A stretch of DNA of 64,000 bases from Acholoe squamosa (GCA_949317995.1 OX439039.1:74782002-74846001), one strand, 5' to 3'. Counted from the first letter of the stretch, positions 35,725 to 47,935 are shown. Made by a program: numbers and translations. Notes: generated by a model not told the origin, from the sequence alone.

Positions 35725-36086
35725 CTCTTTAAAAACTGCATAATGCAATAGTGTATAATATCCTATTGTTGTCGTGATACATAAATGCAGCCCTGGTGCG
35801 TAGCACACCAATGCTGCATTCATGCATCATACTGGCTGTATGGGGTTGATGCACTTTCCAAGGATCTGCATGCTGCCCTCGTGCAACAGTGGGGAGTCAC
35901 CACGGCTTCTGCACTCAATGGGCACATGGTACATACACATGCGTTCCCAAAACGTTAAATAAGGGTCTTTTTGCAATGAAAAAGCGGTGCTTTGAGAAAG
36001 TGGGAACGCAGGTGTTTGTATAGTGTGTGCATCATGACCACAAATGCGAAAAAAAAAGCACTAAAACTTCTGCAGACCTTAAAGGG
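35725..36086. mobile_element. palindromic TTAA-family element with nested 81-bp foldback
   Basis: The left end is near CTCTTTAAAAACTGC. The right end GACCTTAAAGGG is followed by TTAA (36087-36090). The interior has the AAATGCAGCCCTGGTGCGTA hairpin. From 35935 to 36015 a smaller palindrome sits inside: ACACATGCGTTCCCA faces TGGGAACGCAGGTGT, with AATAAGGGTCTTTTT between, as in the foldback at 8981-9484. Confidence 0.65.
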
Positions 36087-37017
36087 TTAATATATAGAGG
36101 CCTAACCTCCTGGTCTATTAGTACACTAGGTTAGGCCCATGTGGTGATATATTATTTTTATGACAGAACAAGTTGTGCTGGTTAGTTGTCAGAGATAGGC
36201 TGAGAGGTGTGAACAGGATGTACTGTATGGGGTCTGTGGTTGGAGTAGACTTGTTAAAGGCATGCAAATACACAGATTTGACACACAGGGAAGTTTGCAG
36301 GGAAGAAGTAGACTTGCTACAGTCTTCAACTTTGTATATTTGTGTCATCAGATTCTGTCTGCTCTAAGAGTAAAGCCAGATGGACCATAGTCTTGTTGAA
36401 TTTGCATGGTTGGTAAATTTTACCATCCACACAATATATATTAAATTGATTTATTTCATTGATATTTATCAGGACATTATTGACATAAAAGTTTTGAGGG
36501 TTGATGATTTCTGAAACATGATAATGGGTAAATATAACACAACACCATAGCCTACATGCCTTCATCATGTGTTTCCCATGTAGGTATGTAGACAATAAGA
36601 CATACAGCACACGCCATGCCTCAACTGTTGATGTACAGGATCCCTTATTCATCTTTTTTTTACCTTTTATCCCCCCTCCCCACCTTCCTCAAAGATAACA
36701 ATAGTTTCATTCTTGATAAACAACAAGCCAATCCTGTAGCATACAAAGGTGCATGTCTTGATAACACTATACAATGTACCAAGGAGGTAGATTACCTGTC
36801 TGCACGTCAAACATAGCATCATGTCATCTCCACAATAAACCTTTAGGGACTACAAGTTGGACTTTGCTTCCTCGACCGTTATATTCCTCAGATCCCTCAC
36901 TACCCCAGACACAGGATCAACAACCCCCTCTATGTTTTCTATTATATTTGTTCTTAAAATTCTCCAGGGGCGTAGGAAAAGGGGAGAAGGGGGCCTGCCC
37001 CCCCCCAATCATAAATT
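36087..37017. other. non-coding, nothing recognised
   Basis: AT-rich, with no exon or repeat noted. Confidence 0.5.
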
Positions 37018-37487
37018 CAGAGATGTAAGTTGTCAGGGATTTCCCTGAAAATAGGGAATTCAGAAATGTTGAAATGTAGTCTGAATAGGGATATCCAGGG
37101 TCTTCAGGGACAGAATTTATTCACAGCCTTCTTTCCCTAGTCATTTTCTTCACATAGACCCAGTCCTCAGTTGTCTAATTCAACTAGGGACTTCACTAAG
37201 CCCCCCTGGTGTAAGCAGAGGGACTCACTGGTCCAGAGGAGACTCTGGGCAGGGAATCTCAGGGGCAGACCCTCCCAGGGAGAAATGAAGGGAATGCTGC
37301 TCTCTGATTGGTCTAAAATCATCAGTCAGCAACATGTTACAGTTGTTAAACACCAGGGGTGCCATGATGCTATGCTGGCCAGAGTCTGCCCTGAACACTC
37401 TGCTTATACCAGGGGGCACTGTCAACTCTCCCAGTGTCGCGATAACAGCTTTTCAGGGATTTTCCCAGTACCTGACTTACATCTCTG
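37018..37487. mobile_element. 470-bp inverted-repeat element
   Basis: CAGAGATGTAAG (37018-37029) pairs with CTTACATCTCTG (37476-37487). Inward, TCAGGGATTTCCCTG pairs imperfectly with TTCAGGGATTTTCCCAG, and CCCCCTGGTGTAAGCAGAGG (about 37202) with CTCTGCTTATACCAGGGGG (about 37399). No transposase is encoded and no clear target duplication is seen. Fragments of the same ends occur near 61288 and 54410-54540. Confidence 0.7.
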
Positions 37488-37739
37488 CATAAGGGAGGTG
37501 GGGTCTGAATATGTATGCCCCCCCCCCCCCAAAAAAAAAAAAAGATTTGCCAAGAATTCATAATAAATTGGATAAGAAGCTAAAACTGGTAACGTAGTCA
37601 CGATGGGCCCCCAGCTGCCCCCCGCCCCCCCCCCCAATGAAGATTTGCTTCCTGCGCCTCTGTTCTCGAATAATTTGCTTCCTCAGGCTTGCATTTTCAA
37701 TATCTGAGGAAGCAAGGGCGGCCGCCTGTACATGAGTTT
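37488..37739. other. poly-C/poly-A and poly-C tracts
   Basis: 13 C followed by 13 A (37518-37543) and another C-run near 37622-37635. Confidence 0.7.
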
Positions 37740-37935
37740 ATGTACCTTGGTCATCATGATGCACCAATGCATGGCTGGCGAGTCTACCCATTAGACCTGC
37801 ATTGCTGCATCATAACGACCCTTCAGGATTGTATCAATCCCATATCGTCAAAATGATGATGTGTGAATGCATCATTGGCTAGTAGACTCACCAGGGCTGC
37901 ATTCATGCATCATGCCGACCAGTGTGCAAGACCCA
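37740..37935. repeat. palindromic TTAA-family interior modules
   Basis: CATGATGCACCAATGCATGG faces CTGCATTGCTGCATCATAAC, and a second pair ends in GGGCTGCATTCATGCATCAT then GCCGACC. Recognisable termini are missing. Confidence 0.6.
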
Positions 37936-40124
37936 GTAATGTATTTTTACAACTTAGTTATGTGTACTTAATGTGAACTTACACATTCAAGAGCATTTTT
38001 CGCCTCATTGAATTTCTGATTCCTGAAAAGGAAAATCCATTTGAATAATAGATCGGTGAAGGAGTTGAAATGCCCAATGATAAATCATGAATGTTCTCTT
38101 TTATGACAAGTCATACAGCAATGCGACCATCGACCATCTTTAATGAAGATGTGATATAAATTTGTCAGTTATTATTGATATAGGGGCCCTTCAGTGGGAT
38201 TTGAAAGGTGTATAGTGAAGGGGGGGGGGGGTCTTCAAATGGCCCTCGTCACGGAAGTCGGCTACTGATTTCTGGTGTGTCGTTATTTACGACCATCTTC
38301 ACGCCAGGTGCGCCACTGAAAAGAAAATTCGCTGGTTGCCTGCGGATAGATTGGACGTGTTTGTGTGGGTCGCTGGTAGCCAGCGTAGTGTGTCGATTGT
38401 CGTCTGGGCCGGCGTCTGGGTGACCTGGGGTTGGCTGTCTGGCTAATGAGACTCTATCCACACACCATAAAACGATTCACTACTGATTAGTTCTGTCTTT
38501 TATTAGTGTAGTTTTCCCATCGATTTTAGCACCTTTCTCTATTGTAGCTTCTCCTTTTCGTTCACCTGGGGCTTCTAAACTCACCGCACTTCAATTTTAT
38601 ATTAATAAGGGGGTTTTCTTTAAGAAAAAGACAAAATAATAATAAATCTCTATTTATTCATATAATTTCTTTTTGTCAGGTACATACATATATTGCAAGA
38701 CAAATTAAATACTGTCTGGTCCTTTCAATGATGACTTTTGATGGGAAACTTTCAAATGTAAATCGTATACACTGCAAACTATATATAATGAGTATTTAAG
38801 TGCAAAATAACGTTTTAATAAAATTTAAGTACCCTGGCCTCGTGGAAACCAGGATTTAAATCTGTAGTATTATTTACATGCATGGGAATCTATATTACTA
38901 TCATGAAAACTCTACGCCAATATCTGGTCATCTGACCCTCCATATCAAGCACATTTAAACTGAAACAGTTATTTGATAGCTTTTACATATACAAACCCAC
39001 TTAAGACAAAGTCCATTTCAAATTTGAAAAGCATCGTGAGGCCTGCCCACGCGTGTGATGCTGAACAGTAGCCCTATCACCTTATCAATAGCGTGTCGAG
39101 ATTACAATCAGATATCGTTTCAAATAGGAGGTTATCAGCACGGTAGTACCTGGGGTATAACGAGAGTGATGGGATGGATGTATGACTTTAAGTTTAAGGC
39201 TGTGATGAGCTTAGCTCTTTAAGGGCCACATAATTATCTAATGCTAAATATTTTATTTTTATTGGCCCAGGTCCTCCTGGGTCATTGGCGGCGCCTTTTC
39301 AGCCAAATCCACAAATTTGTAATCACCAACTTTAGGGTGTAATCATGCAGTGATATACTGTTATTTTGCATATTTCTCAAAAGCCAAATGAAAGTTTCAG
39401 ACCGGGGTTTCAGATCTCATCTATCGGACAACATTTTGTCCTTCATGGTGAGTGATGTCTTTCTCTACGAAAAAAGCTGCTGTATTTACGTCATGTCTTC
39501 GGGTGCTATACTGACTACAAGGCCTTTAAGTATTGAGTCTATGGGTGCGATAAACTTTGGCGATAGAATGAACACATGGGCTCCTATGGGAATCAGCAGA
39601 TTAAGACGATAACAATTGCGATAGCACCTACGGCTGAAGGGTTATATGTATTGTCGGAATGTGAAAAGTCTCCATATATGGAGACCGTTCATTAGCAGAC
39701 CGTTCATGTAGTTATATGTTTCATCACTAGTTGTCAGGAAGGTCTATACGAGGACCTGTCATATGCCTTTTTTTCAGTCGGCAGGTGGCATGCGATGTCC
39801 GTGTAGCCAATGGCATTCCGCATTTTTGTGAACAGTCTCATAACACTTCTGTTATTTTTGGCAAGGAAGTGTCATACCCCCTGGTCATTGGTACAATGGT
39901 TCACTGGGATGGAAGTTTGATCAGAATGGAAGACTTTAAGTGGGAATTTCTTCTACAAAATATGGGAAAATAAATAGTGAGTCCCCTACAGTATGTTCAT
40001 AACTGCTTTACAGCAGACAATCTATTTTAATTTCATCTTTTTTTTCATATTTGGTGGAAGACCCTGGGCCATAAGTGCTCTATAGCACTCGTAAAATCTT
40101 TGATATTTAAAGTTTTTGCATGGA
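37936..40124. other. non-coding, nothing recognised
   Basis: A G-run at 38220-38230 is followed by a mildly CpG-rich segment to 38440 without splice-bounded frame. A lone terminus-like CTCTTTAAGGGCCAC lies near 39218. ATGGAGACCGTTCATTAGCA near 39676 contains a short local repeat (GACCGTTCAT twice). Confidence 0.45.
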
Positions 40125-40350
40125 AGCATGCCTAACGAGTAACTTTTCTAATTTCTTGACCCATGCAGATCCTACAGGATCGATACACTTCTGAAGGTGA
40201 CTTGGCATGATGCACCTGAGAAACTATAAGGGAGGGAGGGGGGGTCAGCATGATGCACCGATGCAGCAACTCACAAGCACTGCATTGGTGCATCATGACA
40301 ACAAAGAGCACAATCATTGAGGCATCATGCATGCATCAGAGGGCTAGCTG
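40125..40350. repeat. palindromic TTAA-family element, decayed
   Basis: GGCATGATGCACCTG and GCATGATGCACCGATGCAGC are followed by CACTGCATTGGTGCATCATG. Termini are not clear. Confidence 0.5.
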
Positions 40351-41904
40351 TGAAGTTATAGTGGGGTGAAGGTCAGAGGGATGACGGGTAAAAGGGGTTC
40401 TGGCCAATGGCAGCGCGAGAAATAATGTTTATTTGCAATTAGGCATAGCAGCTGGTAGTCGACACTGGAGAAGGGGGTGCTGTGATCAGATCACCACAGG
40501 AGGGAGGTGTTGGAGTGCTGTTCCCCTCACCCCATCCCCCTACCCCCCACCTGGGGGTGTTGTCTGCCCATGCCTCTATCCGCCCACTGACCCAGATTTT
40601 GGGGGCTGTAGAAACGGTTTGGTGTTGGTTGGGGGTGTTGGGTGGAGTGCTAGTATGGGTTCAGCACCAGTGAAGATGGTGAGAGATGTTTGAGTGTAGG
40701 GTGGTGCTGGTGGTGGCCAGAGATTGAATTGGAGGCATCATCATCAAAATCAGCAGTGGCATATATTGGCTTTGAAGGCTCAGGGAATCACTCTGTTAGC
40801 TTCTGTTGAGAGGACTTGTATTTATACCTACTACCTTTGTCTCCTACCTGCACCTTTAGACCCTAGGCCACCAGTTCCTCTAAAAGATAATGGAGAGTGA
40901 GATTGGCCTGAGTCCTAGATTGGAGGCGAAATAAGCAACTCATCAAAATCAGCAGCAGTAGCAGATATTAGCTTTTACAGCTTAGGCAATCGTCTCGTTA
41001 AAGATTAGGAGGAGGCCTCCAGGAGGCTAATTTTGATGATGGGACTTACACTCAAATACCTCACAATTGTTCCCTCCCGGGGTTCCCTGTCTACTACATA
41101 TACCTGCATCCTTTAGATCCATAAGAGATTTAGTGAGTGGAGACATAGGCTGAGGCGTAGAAGTATAGATCTTAGAGTATAGAGGTGTATGCCAAAGTTT
41201 GGGGGCGTCAACTGACAACATCAAATGCATTTATTAGCAATATGAGAGCTGAACCAGTCTGTAGAAAAGGCTCACAGATCCCCACCTGCACCTTTCACAG
41301 ACCATATCCCACCTCCAGTGGGTGGCCTATGACTGGTGCCTCCTGTGTACAGCTGGTGCTTTCCTCCAGGGTCTATAACAACCTCATCTCCTCCATCACA
41401 TAAGCCAGTCTCCTCCAGTGGTGCTAAGACCTCATCAACCCAGCCTCTCAGCACTGACTCAGGGATCAACAAGGACACACCACTACTACTTGATCTTAGG
41501 AACGCGACTATGGGGACCTGACACAAACTCTTACCACTATAGGCTATTTACCCATGTGAAAAGGAGGGGTAGGACCTGGAGGTACACTATAATCATATGT
41601 AAAAACTATTGTAAAAACCTATAGGATCTATATTTCAATTACAAGGAATCATTCATAATCTGATGCAAGGATCCACCCTGGAGCAGATGCAGCCTATATA
41701 TGAGGACATTTAACTTTTATTACAGGAGTGTTGTTGATTGTTGTGAGCTTTATTTTTCCCATGATCTCTGATCGCCAAGGTTTGATATGCAGCGAGCACT
41801 CACCTTTCCTGACGATACAACCTTGACATTGAATCACACCATATATTTATGACAAATTCTGATACTGATTGTGGCTGACTGGAGTTACTCCTTGGTATTT
41901 CCAG
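40351..41904. other. non-coding upstream of RGM signal-peptide exon
   Basis: Two similar segments near 40725-40800 and 40920-40990 share TTGGAGGC, CATCAAAATCAGCAG and GCAGATATTAGCTT words, suggesting a ~200-bp diverged direct duplication. It ends in a good acceptor, ACTCCTTGGTATTTCCAG (AG at 41903-41904). Confidence 0.5.
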
Positions 41905-41971
41905 AAAACAAAGGAGGGCCAACAGGAGGGACAGGGAGGGCCACCAACCGTCGGTCACCATATGGAAGGGC

Positions 41972-42068
41972 ATGGGGAGGAGGGGGAGCCGCTCCAGCTG
42001 GTCGGCTGTAGGGCCCCGAGCCCTCCTCCTGCTCCTAGCCATCCTGCTCACCACCTGCAGCGGAATAG
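41972..42068 (+). CDS. RGM signal-peptide exon (first coding exon)
   Basis: It encodes the signal peptide that sends RGM into the secretory route. From the ATG at 41972 (context GGGCATGG, a good start) the 32 whole codons give a basic N-region (MGRRGSRSSW), a hydrophobic core of eleven mostly leucine residues at positions 17-27 (ALLLLLAILLT) and a small-residue cleavage region (TTCSGI). The exon ends at a consensus donor, AATAG-GTAAGG (GT at 42069), with one base over. That base plus the CC opening the exon at 53833 makes an alanine codon, so the product reads SGI-A-ESCK, matching vertebrate RGMs where the signal peptide ends just before the first CK-x-x-x-C. The exon probably begins at the acceptor ending 41904, and the frame is open from there, so translation could start upstream if another exon supplies an ATG. 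An ATG at 41962 is in another frame and would act as a short upstream frame. Confidence 0.75.
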
Positions 42069-42317
42069 GTAAGGCCGCCTTTTATTGTTTATTTGATAGA
42101 TGTCACTCTATCTGGGCAAGGCAACCCACACGTGCATGGTGCCCCAGAAACCAGGGGATAGAGGTGTTTTATGTTGTCTGGTACCGTGGGGAGGGGAGAC
42201 GGGTGTGGGTGTCTGTTTGTTTAGATTGTTACACTTGTCAAAAGAAAATAAGAAATCATGTGGAGGTGGCATTTTCTCCTGTGTTAGACTCCCAGACTCC
42301 GTAGGCTACCTTTTCTG
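42069..42317. other. RGM intron, 5' part
   Basis: Starts with the donor GTAAGG. No further feature is seen before the microsatellite. Confidence 0.6.
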
Positions 42318-42494
42318 TCACTGTCTTTGTTTCTCTCTCGGTCTCCCCCTGTCTCTGTCTATGTGTCTCTCTTTCTCTCTCTGTCTTCCTCGCCCTGTCA
42401 CTCTGTATCTCTCTTTCTCTCTGTCTCTGTCTCTCTCTTCGTACTATACTTCCCATCTCTCTTCTGTGCCAAATTTGAACTACATGTATATTCT

Positions 42495-42565
<71 letters not shown>

Positions 42566-42575
42566 TCTCTCTCTG
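42318..42575. repeat. CT-rich microsatellite in RGM intron
   Basis: Imperfect TCTCTGTCTC units grade into pure (CT)n at 42497-42562. Long serine/leucine and arginine/glutamate frames here are artefacts of the repeat. Confidence 0.95.
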
Positions 42576-44028
42576 TTGATGAGAAAAATAAAATCTAAAA
42601 AAATATTTTAATTATCAGTTATTTATGAGTGTTCATGTATGTTTATAGCGCATGATACAAGTGTTAGTGACTCAGTAACTTAGTGTTATCTCTGTTCATT
42701 TCTTGGAAAAGCAACAGTATGGCTAGAATATTTATCCGTGACAAGCAGTCTTCTTCAATGATACCACAGTGACACCAGTAGAGACATATCAGCTCTATAT
42801 TGTTACAGCTTTATCAGTAGTTACACAATAGTGAGTGCTAATATCACAAATCCTTACACATGTTATGCCAACGAGGGCACACATGTATCATTCATATCTG
42901 AGGCATGGCTTGATAATACGGTCTGTTCACGACACTATGCCGCTGGGGGCGCTACAGTCGCTCCTGTCGGATAGCGCCCTTTGGGGATGGGTCATTGGGG
43001 TGAGGGCCATAAATCATATAAAATAGGTCGTGACACATACCCATCATACATATAGCAGGCCACATGGGGTATGAAGTAGTCATGAACCTATTCTCCTGCC
43101 CTCCTTTTTTCTACTTCTCACCACCAAAATGAACAATGTAGGTGCTCTTTTTTTTTGTAATAATATATGAAAATATGGGTAGAACTATCTTGAAATGATT
43201 AGTAGACATATGAGTCTGGAAATCCCAGAGACATGTTATTAATGTCGGTTTTAGCCAGCAATATGCCCAGTTATATTTACAATTTGTTAACATTAGTAAT
43301 CTGACATAATATAGAGCAGTTTGATTGACAGCTACAAGTTATTTTGTTTGACTAGCGTTGGTTCCAACTACTTCACATATACACGAACATGTATATTTTA
43401 GGTTTGGATAGGCAATGGTCTCTATCTAAACACCACACTTAAAGGCATAAGTTATGTGTTTAACATTTATAAACAGAGCATCGTCATAAATATTCCAATG
43501 ATACCTGTATGTCTAAATAGTTAAAGGCATATGTTATCCAAAAAGTTATAGATCTGGTGTTGTCCTAGATTCTGCACGTGTGGGTTTGAGTAATCCGTTG
43601 TCTGAAATGATATTGTGACTGTCTTAAAGACAGTAAACACTAGTTTGGATATTAAAGGCAATAATGTACCTGATATGACCAGACAAAGGTGTTGTCCTCA
43701 AGATTTGAATACTGTACACATAGGCTTGGAGAGAAATTCAAAATAATGTTATCAATACAGTTTGATATCACCTCTGAATGCCCTTCAAAGGGCATCATTT
43801 TAAACACTGCCCTTCATGTCAGGATAAGGTATTCCACACTGCCCTTCTAGATCTGAATAAGGTATAGCTGTTGCTTCCTGTCCTCATTGAGTCCTTATCA
43901 GTCATGTCGTGCCTTATCACCCATCACCAACCTGTCATATTCCTACGCAGCCATGTCCCATCTCAATCTCCTGTGTCAGTTTGGTGTGGAGACCAGGGAC
44001 GAGCAGTGGGGCATTGTGCTTAACTTAA
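42576..44028. other. RGM intron, nothing recognised
   Basis: CCGCTGGGGGCGCTACAGT at 42940-42958 is a close CTCF-like core. Otherwise AT-rich intronic sequence. TAAAGGCAT...TTATGT words recur near 43440, 43522 and 43654. Confidence 0.5.
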
Positions 44029-44249
44029 CCCTTTAAAGGCCGCTGATGCACCAATGAAGGGCTGGCGAGCAGTCTCGCCAGCACTTCATTGGAGCATCAT
44101 GATGACCCTACGGGGTTGATACCTGTACTCCTGGAGGGTCGGCATGAAGCTCCAATGAAGTGCTGGCGAGACTGCTCGCCAGCACTTCATTGGTGCATCA
44201 TGCCGACCAATGGGCATGATGCGCTCCTGCATCAGCACACTTTAAAGGG
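44029..44249. mobile_element. palindromic TTAA-family element, best-preserved copy
   Basis: TTAA at 44025-44028 and at 44250-44253 flank perfectly inverted ends CCCTTTAAAGG / CTTTAAAGGG, followed by GCTGATGCA and TGCATCAGC. Inside are two hairpins in tandem: ACCAATGAAGGGCTGGCGAG facing CTCGCCAGCACTTCATTGGA, and AGCTCCAATGAAGTGCTGGC facing GCCAGCACTTCATTGGTGCA. 221 bp, no coding capacity. This copy defines the family structure used elsewhere in this annotation. Confidence 0.9.
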
Positions 44250-45885
44250 TTAATCTGTGGCCTTGTGGAAGATAAGACCATATGCTACGTGATATTAGAC
44301 TCTTAGATATTGTGTGTTACATGCTCGTGGCCCACATCTAGAGATATGAGCACAAACCGAGATCTGATTAGACTACTTAGGTGGGCTGTTATCTGTATCA
44401 GAGTTTTGGTGATCCTACTTCTTAAATCTACCCCAATCTACCTGTGAAATAGAAAGGTTACAAGTACACGGTGAAATTGTGTGTCTATTTGGTAGCTAAT
44501 TTGTGTAGTTGCCCTGTGTTTAGAAAATCTAGTCGTATACTCATATTCAAATGAATTAATTCTACAAGGGTGATTGTACAATTGAACTGCTAACACGTGT
44601 TTGAGCTAAGACATAGATTATAGCTATACAAAAATTGCGGTCGGCTAATGATACAAATGTGATATTGAGAAAGGAACGACAAAAATAATAACAAAAAACA
44701 AGATGCTAATGTCCCCTAATTGATTAATCATGTCGCATATAGCACGGCACCATTTTAGCCTTCTATGGGCACAATAGACAAAGACAATACAGTTCTATAC
44801 GTACTTGCTGCATTGCACCTATTGTGACAGGAGCTAAGTATTTAACATTATGTCAGTAGGTAGGTCCATTGTCTCTGGCTCACCTTAATTCCTTTTATCT
44901 ATTGTTTATCCCATTACTGGCATTAGCCGGCTAGCACCTGCATGTTTAGAGCAGGCATTCACTGTGTCAACAATACACACCTTAGCGGCTTAACTTAAGT
45001 CCCAAAACACCGCTACACGACAAGACGCTGGACGGAGAATTAGGACTAACACAATGATCCGACACATACACAAAAAGATATTGTCAAAGGGTTATGTTTA
45101 TGTCGGTGCTTAAGGTGTCTTTAAGTTAATGTTCTGCTGCATTTTTCACCTTATGTTGCATATGGATGTGTAACAATGTACATGTACACCTACGTTCCCT
45201 AAATTTACACCTGCGTCCTCTGGTTTTAATGACTCACAAAGGAACTGCACAAGTTCCGGTTTCATCAGATCTTTTATAAAATGTTGCAATACCAGAATGT
45301 GACTGCATCCGTATGAAGAAAAAAAGTGAGAGTTTGGGATGTGTATTGAACCCTGTGATGGCTATGTGTATTTGACCATAGCGGTTTGTCGCCAACTTAA
45401 TTTCCATTATTCTATCTAGATTTTATAGAATGGCCGAGTGATGCATCATAACGTATAATGCAGACAGTCATGAGCTTTGTGAAGATATGATAAGAATGTG
45501 ATTTAAAAAAACTGTTACAATTAAACCATATTTTATTACACGTTACCTAAATTGATAGTTCCAAAGTGCAATATATGTGTATGATAAACGCTCATACTGG
45601 TATCTGGAAATCTCATTGACAGGAGCCTGGGGGGATTCAAGGTAGGGGGTAATTTCAATGAGACAATTATTTCTTTTGACTAAAGATATCTGTATGCAAT
45701 TATTTGGGTTCTTGCATTGAGACCCCCTCTTGGGGGACTTCAGATGTTTAATGACCTTCTAAACTTAGCCATATCCTCAGGGGCCGGGTATTGGGCAAAG
45801 CAGATTACCCTACTTCCAGACCACTGCCCAGCCAAGCCTGCTGTGTATAGGATGGACAATGGTGTCATCTCCTGACCCTTTGAGG
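44250..45885. other. RGM intron, nothing recognised
   Basis: AT-rich. Two TACACCTACGTTCC / TACACCTGCGTCC words near 45185-45220 resemble ends of the foldback family at 8981. Confidence 0.45.
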
Positions 45886-46289
45886 GGGACATGATGTACC
45901 CAAGTCCATGCTCAATCATTGTCATGATGCACCAAAATCAAGCACTGAAAGGTGCATCATGCTGACCATTCAGAACTATTCATCGTGATGCAAGAATGAT
46001 ATATCCCTGGTGAGACGACTTGCCAGGGCTACATTCTTGTGTTTTGGTGACAAATGGGCACCACACTTTAATAACCTTTTAGGCCTCTCATGTATCATAC
46101 CTATTGCTCGTCATAATGCATGGATGCAGCCCTGGCACGATTCACTGCGGGTCGAGAGATTAATGTATTCCAACAGGGTCGGCATGAAACTCCAATGACG
46201 TGCTGGCGAGTAGACTCCCCAGCACGTCATTGGGGCATCATGACGACCAAAGGGCAGGGTGCAATCCTGCATCAGCCGCCCTTAAAGGG
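45886..46289. mobile_element. palindromic TTAA-family elements, one or two adjacent copies
   Basis: The clear copy is about 46075-46289: ATAA, CCTTTTAGGCC, GGATGCAGCCCTGGC, then GGCATGAAACTCCAATGACG facing its inverse CACGTCATTGGGGCATCATG, and CGCCCTTAAAGGG followed by TTAA (46290-46293). Upstream (45886-46060) lie further CATGATGCACCA and TCCCTGGTGAGACGACTTGC hairpins of the same family without clear termini. Confidence 0.75.
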
Positions 46290-46470
46290 TTAACATCATA
46301 TGTGGTCTTTAAAGGGTTAAATGGTTTGAGATGCCCAGTCACCTGGACATCCCACTGTTAGGGCCATTCAACATCCTATTTCAGCTAGAGCTGAATGAAA
46401 ATATTCACCTCAGGTGGTAACGGGGTGATGTTTGGGGGGTTAAGATGGGAGGAAGACAAATGCCCTGATA
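46290..46470. other. RGM intron, nothing recognised
   Basis: A second CTTTAAAGGGTTAA near 46310 repeats the terminus without a partner. Confidence 0.4.
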
Positions 46471-46725
46471 ACCATTTAAGGAGAACAAAGGGTTTTAATG
46501 CCCTATCTTCAGTGGTTTCTATAATAAATGAATGCAGCCCGGGTCAGTAACTTTACATAATTGCATTCATGTACCACACCGAACATATAGGGTTGATACA
46601 GCCTTAAAGATTGGCATGATGCACAATTGCAGTGCCAGATGATGCACATTCCTTACCAACATTTGTGTATCATGAAGGCAAAAGTACAATTAACTGTGTG
46701 GCATAGTGATGTGCTCAGGGGGCTA
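46471..46725. mobile_element. palindromic TTAA-family element, decayed
   Basis: The left end is CCATTTAAGGAG after ATAA. The interior has GAATGCAGCCCGGGTCAGTA and GGCATGATGCACAATTGCAG. The right end, near GGGGGCTAA, is strongly altered. Confidence 0.5.
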
Positions 46726-47686
46726 AATGAAAAGGCTGAGGCTTTGGTTGGGGGGGGGGGTGAGGCTTGATTTAAAGTAGGCTTACAAGGGTAGATTTCA
46801 AGAGAAGTACAGTATGTGCTGTCAGGCATACAAGGCTTATATCCTTAGCCCCCCCCCCCTTACAATGAGAGAAACACGTGTATTCCGTCGCTGAGGTTTA
46901 AAACTATGCATTGAAGACTGCAGGTACACATGAAATGTACAAACTAAATTTAATGACAGAATTTTCCTTACTCTGTTATACGATTTATCAAATACAAATA
47001 ACAGCAATGATTTAATGATTTTGTCATAGCATTCTTCAATGCTTATTAATATTATCTCTAGTTACGACGAGAAGCATATTCTCATATGTATAATCATAAT
47101 GAGAGCTGTTCGCTACACGTATCATGCATTGATAAATGTTTCTTCATAGGTAGACAGTCTCTTTCAGAAACATCAATAGCAATACAAATGATCCTACCTT
47201 TCAGCACTCTAGACCATTTACAATGTATCGATATCTCTACATGCCACTATGAAAAGAATCATGTTTTCATATATGTAATATTTAGTAGCTATCATCATTA
47301 TATCAATCAATGCTTACATACGTGTACTAAGAATTTGTTGGGGAAGGTGTGTGTGTGTGGGGGGGGGGGTGTACAAATGTACATTGTCTAGGTGTGTCTC
47401 CTCATGTTAGATCAAAGGCATGGTTCACACACTGAACGTGCCAGACAGGCTCTACCACTGTGAACATGCCAAACCATGAGCAACCTTTGCCAAATCTTCA
47501 CAGCCCTGCCTCGCATTGTTGGACCACACATGTGCTATCATCAAACAATTACTCTGAATAGGTGTTGTGGTCAATACTGATACATGCAATGTTTGTTTCC
47601 CATTGTGGATCTACATGTATGTTGGATATAATTGGGGGGGGGGGGTGATGGAACCAACATATAGACTAAACATGAATTATATTTCC
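46726..47686. other. RGM intron, nothing recognised
   Basis: Poly-G runs near 46751, 47360 and 47635, and a poly-C run near 46850. No exon. Confidence 0.45.
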
Positions 47687-47935
47687 CACTAGTTTTTTAG
47701 AGTGGTTTCTTCTTTATGGAACAGATGCCTAAAGTTAATTCCACAATTCTTCACTATTTTGACTTGAAATATTCTATTCCCCACTAGTTTAGAGTGGTTT
47801 CTTCTTCATGGAACCAATGCCTCAATAAAATTACACAATTCTTTCTTATTTTTACTTGAATTATTCCTGTTCCCACTAATTCAGTGTGGTTTCTTTTACA
47901 TGGTACAGATGCCTTAAATATATCAAATATTTTTG
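47687..47935. repeat. three ~92-bp tandem repeats
   Basis: Three successive units begin CCCACTAGTTTTTTAGAGTG, CCCACTAGTTTAGAGTG and CCCACTAATTCAGTGTG. Each is followed by GGTTTCTTCTT(T/C)ATGGAAC-like, AGATGCCT and CACAATTCTT words. The third is shorter and most diverged. Confidence 0.85.

Noticed and set aside
36326-36652. 108-codon minus-strand frame
   Set aside because: AT-rich chance frame without codon bias or splice context.
42256-42611. Long frames encoding serine/leucine or arginine/glutamate strings
   Set aside because: They are translations of the CT microsatellite.
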